A stretch of DNA of 5,029 nucleotides from Elusimicrobia bacterium RIFCSPLOWO2_01_FULL_60_11 (lineage in GTDB: Bacteria; Elusimicrobiota; Elusimicrobia; 2-02-FULL-39-32), in assembly GCA_001800085.1 (NCBI GenBank), contig MGUS01000090.1, positions 5,751 to 10,779 on the forward strand, read 5' to 3'. Positions 1 to 5,029 of the stretch are shown piece after piece. The notes under the pieces were generated by a model, which saw only the letters and a list, made by a program, of their open reading frames with translations, made no database searches and had not been told where the DNA came from. The stretch's first letter is position 1. Each line of letters opens with the position of its first letter. The translations under genes and the position numbers were made by a program.

Positions 1-947
1 AGGTGGTGGTCTACATCGAGATCAAGGCGCGGTTCGACGAGCTCAACAACCTGCGCTGGGCGAGGGAGCTTAAAAAAGCCGGATGCAGAGTCATCCGTCC
101 CATGGGGCTTTATAAAGTCCACTCCAAACTGACCCAGGTGGTCCGCAGCGAGAACGGTTCAGGGGTCTATTACACCCACCTGGGCACAGGGAACTACCAC
201 CCGGACACCGCCCTGCAATATACGGACCTGGGCCTGCTCACGGCGGACCCGGACCTGGGAAATGAAGTGGCGGCGTACTTCGCGTGGCTCACCAAGGGAG
301 AAAAGCCGAACATGGCCTTCAAAGACATCCTCGTGGCCCCGCAGGACTTGGACCACCAGTTCTTGAAGCTCATCCGCGAAGAGACCCGCATCCAGAGAAG
401 CGGCGGCCAGGGCGAGATCCTGGCCAAAATGAATTCTCTCGTGGACGACCGCATCATCGAATCGCTTTACGAAGCGTCCCAGGCGGGGGTCCAGATACGC
501 CTGGTGGTCCGGGGCATCTGCTGCCTGCGGCCTGGGATGAAGGGGTTGAGCGAGAACATCGAGGTCAAAAGCGTGGTGGACCGGTTCCTGGAGCACAGCC
601 GCATCTATTATTTCCGCGCCGGGGGCCAGCACAAACTCTACCTTTCCAGCGCGGACTTGATGCCCCGCAACTTCAACTCGCGGTATGAGATCGCTTTCGC
701 GGTCAAGGATCCGGACTTGAAGTCCTTCATCCGAGACGTCATCCTCGCCACCAGCCTGGCCGACAACGTCAAGTCCTGGCGCCTTTCGGCGGACGGCACT
801 TATATCCGCATCACGCCGGCCCCGGGAGAAAAGCCGGTGCGTTCGCAGAAGTTCTTTGAGGAGCTGGCTTCTAAACGTTATGAAGGCACGGCCCTGGGCG
901 GGCGGCGGCCCAAGGTCCTAGCGGCCGCGGTGGGAGAAGAAGATTGA
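1..947 (+). CDS. ppk1: Polyphosphate kinase 1, C-terminal part (5' truncated by window edge)
   Basis: PPK1 reversibly moves the gamma-phosphate of ATP onto a growing polyphosphate chain through a phosphohistidine intermediate. About 314 C-terminal residues are visible, in the frame whose first full codon is at base 3. By comparison with E. coli PPK roughly 395 N-terminal residues lie to the left, so the GTG at 3 is an internal Val and not a start. Numbering from that codon, KARFDE (8-13) holds the Arg equivalent to E. coli Arg405. KVHSK places His40 at the position of the autophosphorylated His435. THLGTGNY places His59 exactly 19 residues later, like His454. LEHSRIYYF (His198) matches His592. 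LYLSSADLMPRN and NSLVDDRIIESLYEAS are also typical PPK1 C-domain blocks. The visible catalytic set is intact, with no frameshift. The TGA stop lies 30 bp inside the 3' end of the convergent CYTH gene. Family assignment is very secure; fitness of the unseen N-terminal half cannot be judged. Confidence 0.97.
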   Translation, partial: VVVYIEIKARFDELNNLRWARELKKAGCRVIRPMGLYKVHSKLTQVVRSENGSGVYYTHLGTGNYHPDTALQYTDLGLLTADPDLGNEVAAYFAWLTKGEKPNMAFKDILVAPQDLDHQFLKLIREETRIQRSGGQGEILAKMNSLVDDRIIESLYEASQAGVQIRLVVRGICCLRPGMKGLSENIEVKSVVDRFLEHSRIYYFRAGGQHKLYLSSADLMPRNFNSRYEIAFAVKDPDLKSFIRDVILATSLADNVKSWRLSADGTYIRITPAPGEKPVRSQKFFEELASKRYEGTALGGRRPKVLAAAVGEED

Positions 948-1721
948 CGCGCAGCGGTGGTATTTGTCCAGCTTTTCGGGCTTCAGACGGAACCGTCTGA
1001 CGACTTTGCGGTCGAATTTGAGCAGGGCGGGAAGATGGCGGAGCTTGCTGGCCAGGGAATGGCCCTCCGCTTTGATCTCGTTCTCATACTCATAGAAAGT
1101 TGAAAGAGGGTAAGGCCCCCTCTTGTTGATGTAAAAGGCCGAGACCTTGTCCACCGACGGCTCCAAAAAAGCATCCTTCCCAAGATCCACCGAATACTTG
1201 TCCTTTTGATATAAGCTGATGATCTTGGCGGAGGATATCCGCGAGAGGATGCTCTCTCCAAGATGCGCCTTCATGGCCCGCACCATGCGCTTGTGCGCGT
1301 ATTTCCTTAATATTTGGGCGATGGACGTCTTGGTGAAATGGATGATGTCATGGTGGCTCTCTTCCAGGGCCATGCCTTTCAGGTCGCGGGTGGAAAATTC
1401 CGAACGGAAAAGCAGTGTGTCCTCCAAGAACCCGGGTCCCTTATACTGCAGGTAGACCTTGGACCCCCCCTTTTTGAAGCGCAGGCGCAAGCTTGCTCCG
1501 CGCCGGAAAATATCCATGCGGGTCGTGTCCAGGAACTGATCAAAAAAGTAGGTGGTCTTGATGTGGCGGGTCCGCTTGGACTTGGCCATGAATTTCCTGA
1601 GTTTTTTCACCTGGCGGGGCAGGACGCGCTTCTTGGACTCGATCTCGACGCAACGCAGGTCGCCGATCTTCAAGGCCGAATAGAGTTCGTCGCGGAGCGT
1701 CTCGAAATTCTCGAATCTCAT
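918..1721 (-). CDS. CYTH (triphosphate tunnel) domain protein, strongly basic
   Basis: This 267-aa protein has the CYTH / triphosphate tunnel metalloenzyme signature. E26-I-E28-S-K30 is the ExExK metal and triphosphate motif. The block at residues 56-81 (TTYFFDQFLDTTR, then RRGASLRLR) corresponds to the family's YFDT...L...G..LRxR strands, giving tunnel Arg79 and Arg81. VYLQYKGP supplies Lys94. Acidic strands near YEYENEIK (211-217) and YSVDLG (176-181) could supply the remaining metal ligands. CYTH proteins act on triphosphate groups (inorganic triphosphatase, thiamine triphosphatase, CyaB-type cyclase), and related VTC domains make polyphosphate. Which reaction occurs here is not decidable. 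No CHAD domain, signal peptide or membrane segment is visible, so it should be cytosolic. It is unusually basic: by my count 59 Lys+Arg against 30 Asp+Glu. The ATG at 1721 is chosen because GGCGGAG precedes it at a suitable distance. It converges on ppk1 and diverges from the DUF47 gene, which supports a phosphate-related role by context only. Confidence 0.8.
   Translation of the reverse strand: MRFENFETLRDELYSALKIGDLRCVEIESKKRVLPRQVKKLRKFMAKSKRTRHIKTTYFFDQFLDTTRMDIFRRGASLRLRFKKGGSKVYLQYKGPGFLEDTLLFRSEFSTRDLKGMALEESHHDIIHFTKTSIAQILRKYAHKRMVRAMKAHLGESILSRISSAKIISLYQKDKYSVDLGKDAFLEPSVDKVSAFYINKRGPYPLSTFYEYENEIKAEGHSLASKLRHLPALLKFDRKVVRRFRLKPEKLDKYHRCASIFFSHRGR
983..1000. repeat. Perfect 8-bp inverted repeat just past the ppk1 stop
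   Basis: TCAGACGG, AA, CCGTCTGA is an uninterrupted inverted repeat. As RNA it would form a 7-bp stem with a GAAC loop. It starts 36 bases after the ppk1 TGA and lies inside the 3' coding end of the opposing CYTH gene (codons for about residues 241-246). No T-run follows on the plus strand, so it is not a standard intrinsic terminator. It could still stabilise or end the ppk1 transcript, or be coincidental. Confidence 0.35.
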
Positions 1722-1728
1722 GAGGGGA

Positions 1729-1735
1729 CTCCGCC
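1729..1735 (-). promoter_or_regulatory. Ribosome binding site of the CYTH gene
   Basis: On the minus strand the sequence reads GGCGGAG followed by seven bases and then ATG at 1721-1719. The GGAG core and its spacing support this start codon. Confidence 0.65.
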
Positions 1736-1747
1736 CAATATATCACA

Positions 1748-1764
1748 TTGACTTTATTTTTGCT
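1748..1764 (+). promoter_or_regulatory. Possible PhoP/PhoB-type operator (imperfect repeats at 11-bp spacing)
   Basis: TTGACT (1748-1753), five bases (TTATT), then TTTGCT (1759-1764) form an imperfect direct repeat with 11-bp periodicity just upstream of the candidate -10. PhoP and PhoB boxes in model bacteria are hexamer or heptamer direct repeats spaced 11 bp apart in AT-rich DNA, so geometry and position fit. The base match is weak. The guess leans on the phosphate gene context. Confidence 0.2.
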
Positions 1765-1781
1765 ATCATCTCGGTTTCCAA
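1753..1781 (-). promoter_or_regulatory. Candidate promoter for the CYTH gene
   Basis: On the minus strand TTGGAA (complement of 1776-1781) is followed after exactly 17 bases by AATAAA (complement of 1753-1758). Each hexamer matches the sigma-70 consensus at 4 of 6 positions. Transcription would begin near 1745, leaving about 24 bases before the start codon and keeping the ribosome binding site in the transcript. It overlaps the candidate promoter on the other strand. The match is only moderate, and a sigma-70-like consensus is assumed for an unknown organism. Confidence 0.3.
1761..1769 (+). promoter_or_regulatory. Candidate extended -10 promoter of the DUF47-PiT-phoR operon
   Basis: TGCTATCAT fits the extended -10 pattern TGnTATAAT with five of six hexamer bases matching. 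No good -35 sits 16-18 bases upstream, which is usual for extended -10 or activator-dependent promoters. The predicted start near 1776 leaves a leader of about 34 bases containing the strong ribosome binding site at 1794-1800. The 88-base gap 1722-1809 is the only non-coding stretch upstream of the operon in the window, so a promoter is expected here. Confidence 0.4.
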
Positions 1782-1793
1782 CGAAGAATTCTG

Positions 1794-1800
1794 AAGGAGG
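1794..1800 (+). promoter_or_regulatory. Strong ribosome binding site of the DUF47 gene
   Basis: AAGGAGG is a near-perfect complement of the 16S rRNA 3' end. It lies nine bases before the ATG at 1810 and fixes that start. It is the strongest correctly spaced site in the window, so translation of the operon probably loads mainly here. Confidence 0.9.
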
Positions 1801-1809
1801 CCCGATTTC

Positions 1810-2436
1810 ATGTCATTCAGTTTACTGCCCAGAGAAGAAAAATTCTTCGACCTTTTTGAGGACCAGGCCGAGCACATCTGCAAAGCCGCGAGGATCTTTA
1901 AAGAACTCCTGGGGGCCTGGGACCCCAGATCTCCGCTGATCGATAAGATCAGGGACGTCGAGCACGAGTCCGACATCATCACCCACGACATCATCGACAA
2001 GCTGAACCGCACTTTCATCACCCCCTTCGACCGCGAGGACATCCATGAACTGGCCACCGAAATGGACGATGTGGTGGACCTCACGCAGGGCGCGGCGGCC
2101 CGGCTTCAGCTTTATAAGATAGATAAGATCACCGAGGAGCTGCCCCAGCTGGCAGGCGTTCTGCTCCAGGCGACCGAGGCCCTCAAGAACGCCATCCTGA
2201 GCCTGACCGACATGAGCAAGTCGAGGAGGATCCTCGATTACTGCATCGAGATCAACCGCCTCGAGAACATCGGAGACCAGATCCAGGAGACCGGCATGGG
2301 AAAGCTGTTCGCCGATCATCCGGACCCTCTCCAGGTCATCAAGTGGAAGGAGATCTACGAGATCACCGAGACCGCCATCGACAAGTGCGAGGACGTCGCC
2401 AACACGATCGAATCCATCGTCGTGAAGCACGGATAA
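1810..2436 (+). CDS. DUF47 / PhoU-like phosphate transport regulator (PiT accessory protein)
   Basis: This is a 208-aa, all-helical, cytosolic protein of the DUF47 family, distantly related to PhoU. It is the usual genomic partner of PiT permeases and is thought to modulate phosphate uptake. PhoU-like metal motifs of the E/D-xxx-D type are visible: E51-H-E-S-D55, D86-D-V-V-D90, E152-N-I-G-D156 and E187-T-A-I-D191. The conserved block FITPFDREDIHEL (69-81) is a family hallmark, as is EINRLENIGDQI (147-158). The N-terminus (LLPREEKFFDLFEDQA) also matches the family, and 208 aa is close to its usual length. The start at 1810 is supported by AAGGAGG nine bases upstream. The PiT gene follows after 7 bp, so the two are surely co-transcribed. 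No truncation or frameshift is seen. Whether it binds metal or contacts the kinase encoded two genes downstream is inference. Confidence 0.93.
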   Translation: MSFSLLPREEKFFDLFEDQAEHICKAARIFKELLGAWDPRSPLIDKIRDVEHESDIITHDIIDKLNRTFITPFDREDIHELATEMDDVVDLTQGAAARLQLYKIDKITEELPQLAGVLLQATEALKNAILSLTDMSKSRRILDYCIEINRLENIGDQIQETGMGKLFADHPDPLQVIKWKEIYEITETAIDKCEDVANTIESIVVKHG

Positions 2437-2443
2437 CTTTTCC

Positions 2444-3430
2444 ATGGACCTGGGTCTCGTCTGCATCATCGCCCTGGCCCTGTCGTTCGATTTCATCAAC
2501 GGGTTCCACGACGCGGCCAATTCCATCGCCACGGTCGTTTCCACCCGGGTCCTTTCCCCCCGCGCGGCCATATTTTGGGCCGCCTTCTTTAATTTCATCG
2601 CATTCCTGATATTCAAACTTCACGTGGCCAATACCATGGGCAAAGGCATCATCGACCCCCGCATCGTGGACCGCAATGTGATCATCGCCACGCTGACCGG
2701 CGCGATCGTGTGGGACCTGGTGACCTGGTATTGGAGCCTGCCCACAAGCTCTTCACACGCTTTGATCGGGGGCTTCATCGGTTCGGCGCTCGTCAAGACC
2801 GGGGTGGCCGCTCTCCAGCTTCACGGCATCGCGCGCACCGTCACCTTCATGATCGTCGCGCCCTTTATGGGTCTAGGGCTGGGGCTCATCATCGCTCTCA
2901 TCGTCTATTGGACATTCAAAAAATGGACCCCATCGGGGGTGGACAAGTTCTTCCGCAAGGGCCAGCTGATTTCGGCGGCGCTCTACAGCTTGGGCCACGG
3001 CGGGAACGACGCTCAGAAAACGATGGGCATCATCGCCATCCTCCTTTTTACTTCCGGATATCTGGGGGCCACCTTCTATGTCCCCACATGGGTGGTGCTG
3101 TCCTGCCACGCGGCGATGGGATTGGGGACCCTGTTCGGAGGGTGGAGGATCGTCAAGACCATGGGGCAGAGAGTCACGAAATTGAGGCCCGTGGACGGTT
3201 TCTGCGCCGAGACCAGCGGAGCCATCACCCTGTTCATTTCTTCCGCGATGGGAATTCCCGTGAGCACGACCCACACCATCACGGGGGCCATCGTGGGCGT
3301 GGGGGCGCTCAAGCGCTTCACGGCCGTGCACTGGGGCGTGGCGGGCCGCGTCATCTGGGCCTGGGTTTTCACCATTCCCGCTTCGGCCGCTGTCTCGGGC
3401 GCCTGCTACTGGGCGCTGACTTTGAAGTGA
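2444..3430 (+). CDS. pit: PiT-family inorganic phosphate permease
   Basis: This is a cation-coupled, low-affinity phosphate symporter of the inner membrane, 328 aa. That is the short form common beside DUF47 genes; E. coli PitA is about 500 aa. The duplicated PiT signatures are both present: FDFINGFHDAANSIATVVST (15-34) in the first half and LGHGGNDAQKTMG (183-195) in the second. The paired re-entrant motifs are LPTSSSHALIGG (99-110) and PVSTTHTITGA (272-282). Hydrophobic segments lie near residues 2-20, 41-58, 78-98, 104-121, 132-158, 192-207, 212-232, 255-278 and 300-326. A basic cytosolic loop (159-180) separates the halves. The ATG at 2444 follows the DUF47 stop by 7 bp with only a weak GGA upstream, so it probably depends on translational coupling. 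The TGA stop overlaps the GTG of the downstream kinase. Ion preference (H+ or Na+) and the exact helix count cannot be read from sequence. Confidence 0.95.
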   Translation: MDLGLVCIIALALSFDFINGFHDAANSIATVVSTRVLSPRAAIFWAAFFNFIAFLIFKLHVANTMGKGIIDPRIVDRNVIIATLTGAIVWDLVTWYWSLPTSSSHALIGGFIGSALVKTGVAALQLHGIARTVTFMIVAPFMGLGLGLIIALIVYWTFKKWTPSGVDKFFRKGQLISAALYSLGHGGNDAQKTMGIIAILLFTSGYLGATFYVPTWVVLSCHAAMGLGTLFGGWRIVKTMGQRVTKLRPVDGFCAETSGAITLFISSAMGIPVSTTHTITGAIVGVGALKRFTAVHWGVAGRVIWAWVFTIPASAAVSGACYWALTLK

Positions 3431-5029
3431 ACTTCAGGGAGGTCATCTATCCGATCAAGTTCTCAACGAAGGTCGCCTCTCTTTTTCTCATCGCCTTCGG
3501 CCTGACCATCGGCCTGTCCGGTTACCGCAGCGTCCGTGGCCTCGAATCCCACCTGCTTGATGAGTTGAAAGAATCCCTTCATATCCAGGCGCGCGCCTTC
3601 ACCGCGGCCCTTCCCGCGGACGCCTTTTCTTCACCCCAGGCCGGGGTCCAGGCGCTTGCTCAAAAGACCGGTCAAGCCGGCGGGAACCGCATCACGCTGA
3701 TCCGGCGGGACGGGAAGGTGCTGGCTGATTCCCAAGTCCGCTGGGAAGACATTCCCAGATTGGAAAATCATCAAAGCCGTCCGGAGATCGTCGACGCTTA
3801 TCTCAAAGGAATGGGGACGGACACCCGTCATAGCCATACGGTGGGTTCGGACCTGCTTTATATCGCCGTCCCCGTGCCGGCATCCGGCCCGGCTCGTGGC
3901 GCGGTCCGGATGGCCATGTCCACCACCCGGGTGCAGAACAAGGTCAAGGAATTCACCGGCATCGTTCTGTTCTCAAGCGCTCTGGCCCTGGGGCTGGCGG
4001 GCCTGCTGACCGCCGTCCTTGCGCGCTGGGTGACGCGGCCCCTCATGGCGGTGACGGCGGCGGCCAAAGCCGTATCCGAAGGCGACCTTGCGCAAAAGGT
4101 CAGGGTGGATAGCGGCGACGAATTCGGCCTCCTGGCCCAATCCTTCAATGAGATGACTGAAAAACTGGCTCAAAGCTTGTCGGCTCTCCGTTCCGAGAAG
4201 GAGGGAATATCCCGGATCCTCGGCAGCATGGTGGAAACGGTGGCCGCGCTGGACGCTTCGGGCCGGCTTCTTTATGTCAACCCCGCCGGCGAGATGATAT
4301 TCGGCGTCACCAGCGCTGATTCGGCTGGAAAGTTCTTTTCAGAAGTCATCCGCCAGGCGACCCTCGCTTCCATGATACAGGAAGTGCTGGAAAAAAACGA
4401 CGAGGTCCGCCAGGAGATACGGCTTTTCCTGCCCGAAGAGAGCATTTTTGACGCCCAAGCCCTGCCCATCCGGAGCCATGGGCATTTGAAGGGCGTCCTT
4501 CTGGTGCTTCACGACATCACCCGCATCCATCAGCTCGAAGAAGTCCGCAGGGATTTTGTCGCCAATGTTTCCCACGAACTACGCACCCCGCTGACCTCCA
4601 TCCAGGGCTACGCTGAGACGCTTCTTTCCGGCGCCCTTTCGGATGAAAAGCATGCCCGGGACTTCTTGACCACCATCCAGGACCAGGCCGAGAGATTGAG
4701 CCGGCTGGTGAACGACCTTCTGGACCTCTCCTCTATAGAGTCCGGAAAGAACCCCCCGAAGATATCCTCCTTTTCGCTTCGTGAATTGGCGGCGGAAGTC
4801 GCGGAATCACTTTCCCCCCAGGATCGAAAGCACAAGGTCCGTTTTGAGAACAATATCCCCGCCGGCCTCCCCGATCTGAACGCCGACCGCGACCAGATGA
4901 AGCAGGTGCTCATCAACCTGGCGGACAATGGCATCAAGTTCAACCGTGAGAAGGGAACGGTGACGCTGGAAGCCAAGCTGAAGGGAAATGAGTTCGAGAT
5001 CTCAGTGAAGGACACCGGAGTGGGAATCC
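3427..5029 (+). CDS. phoR: PhoR-type sensor histidine kinase (3' truncated by window edge)
   Basis: The frame beginning with GTG at 3427 stays open to the window edge: 534 codons plus one base. Domain order is TM1 (about 13-33), an extracytoplasmic sensor (34-175), TM2 (about 178-199) and HAMP (199-248, with RPL at 204-206 and FNEM at 240-243). A PAS domain (260-366), HisKA and the start of HATPase_c follow. The sensor carries ITLIRRDGKVLADS (89-102) and ENHQSRPEI (113-121), a pattern typical of PhoR/WalK-like extracytoplasmic PAS folds. In the H box VSHELRTPLT, His383 is the phosphorylated residue. The N box INLADNGIKF has Asn497 and Asn501, with Gly where Ala is common. The G1 box DTGVGI starts at Asp529. 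The remaining ATPase domain (G2 box) lies beyond the edge. GTG overlaps the permease stop as GTGA, indicating coupling. The phoR assignment rests on architecture plus the phosphate neighbours; another PAS-HAMP kinase is possible. No cognate response regulator is in the window. Confidence 0.87.
   Translation, partial: MNFREVIYPIKFSTKVASLFLIAFGLTIGLSGYRSVRGLESHLLDELKESLHIQARAFTAALPADAFSSPQAGVQALAQKTGQAGGNRITLIRRDGKVLADSQVRWEDIPRLENHQSRPEIVDAYLKGMGTDTRHSHTVGSDLLYIAVPVPASGPARGAVRMAMSTTRVQNKVKEFTGIVLFSSALALGLAGLLTAVLARWVTRPLMAVTAAAKAVSEGDLAQKVRVDSGDEFGLLAQSFNEMTEKLAQSLSALRSEKEGISRILGSMVETVAALDASGRLLYVNPAGEMIFGVTSADSAGKFFSEVIRQATLASMIQEVLEKNDEVRQEIRLFLPEESIFDAQALPIRSHGHLKGVLLVLHDITRIHQLEEVRRDFVANVSHELRTPLTSIQGYAETLLSGALSDEKHARDFLTTIQDQAERLSRLVNDLLDLSSIESGKNPPKISSFSLRELAAEVAESLSPQDRKHKVRFENNIPAGLPDLNADRDQMKQVLINLADNGIKFNREKGTVTLEAKLKGNEFEISVKDTGVGI
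3436..3443 (+). promoter_or_regulatory. Shine-Dalgarno-like AGGGAGGT inside the first codons of the kinase
   Basis: AGGGAGGT is a strong ribosome binding sequence, but it falls at codons 4-6 of the frame that starts with GTG at 3427. No in-frame ATG, GTG or TTG occurs within 15 bases after it; the nearest start-like codon is ATC at 3454. It may be chance, or it may mark a different start. It lies in the correct gap to serve ATC at 3454 only with a long spacing of about 10 bases. Confidence 0.35.

Noticed and set aside
159..632. A 157-codon minus-strand open frame opposite ppk1
   Set aside because: Conserved PPK1 motifs occupy the plus strand throughout. The antisense product shows no recognisable domain.
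1737..1742. TATATT on the minus strand as the -10 of the CYTH gene
   Set aside because: Transcription would start at about 1730, cutting into the gene's own ribosome binding site, and the -35 match is poor.
1314..1751. A plus-strand open frame opposite the CYTH gene
   Set aside because: The minus strand carries the CYTH motifs and a ribosome binding site. The plus product resembles no family and would run into the control region.
1748..1753. TTGACT as a classical -35 box for the DUF47 operon
   Set aside because: The only good -10 (TATCAT, 1764-1769) is just 10 bases away, and nothing -10-like sits at 16-18 bases. I kept it only as part of a possible activator repeat.
1909..1928. Inverted repeat CTGGGG ... 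CCCCAG
   Set aside because: It is internal to the DUF47 coding sequence, short, and without a following T-run; no support for a regulatory role.
2221..2237. Inverted repeat TCGAGGA-GGA-TCCTCGA
   Set aside because: It lies in the middle of the DUF47 coding region at conserved residues with no T-tract; likely chance in GC-rich DNA.
2498..2521. GFHDAAN in the permease in place of the GxNDxAN form, considered as a damaged motif
   Set aside because: A residue other than Asn before Asp is common in PiT proteins (E. coli PitA has GWHDTAN), and the second-half motif GGNDAQ is canonical.
1822..2616. A 264-codon minus-strand open frame opposite the DUF47 gene and the start of the permease
   Set aside because: It mirrors two well-recognised coding genes, has no plausible ribosome binding site or family motif, and is low complexity (Asp/Leu/Val rich). 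It is the expected shadow of GC-rich codons.
3858..4148. Minus-strand open frames opposite the kinase (also at 3631-3837 and 4272-5015)
   Set aside because: The plus strand encodes a continuous, motif-complete histidine kinase across this whole stretch, so these are shadows.

Overview
The window is a compact phosphate and polyphosphate locus from a bacterium with moderately high GC: 60-base stretches counted by hand run from about 43% to 70%. I cannot place it in a phylum. Gene architectures are ordinary bacterial ones, and there are no rRNA or tRNA genes, insertion sequences or CRISPR arrays. Coding sequence fills almost everything. The only intergenic gap larger than a few bases is 1722-1809.

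Layout. (1) 1-947, plus strand: the C-terminal part of polyphosphate kinase 1 (ppk1), cut by the left edge. (2) 918-1721, minus strand: a strongly basic 267-aa protein with a CYTH / triphosphate-tunnel signature, converging on ppk1 and overlapping its 3' end by 30 bp. (3) 1722-1809: a short divergent control region with a strong ribosome binding site and candidate promoters on both strands. (4) 1810-2436, plus: a DUF47 / PhoU-like protein. (5) 2444-3430, plus: a PiT-family phosphate permease, 7 bp downstream. (6) 3427 to the right edge, plus: a PhoR-type membrane sensor histidine kinase that starts in a GTGA overlap with the permease stop and is truncated inside its ATPase domain. It runs open through the right edge without a stop.

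How the genes fit together. PiT imports phosphate and the DUF47 protein is its usual partner. The PhoR-like kinase, with extracytoplasmic sensor, HAMP, PAS, HisKA and HATPase parts, would report phosphate status. PPK1 stores phosphate as polyphosphate, and the CYTH protein is likely to bind or process a (poly)phosphate substrate. All five genes therefore point to phosphate uptake, sensing and storage. The individual families are known. The less ordinary points are the coupling of a PhoR kinase directly to a DUF47-PiT pair with no response regulator between them, and the basic stand-alone CYTH protein beside ppk1. I found no clearly novel system.
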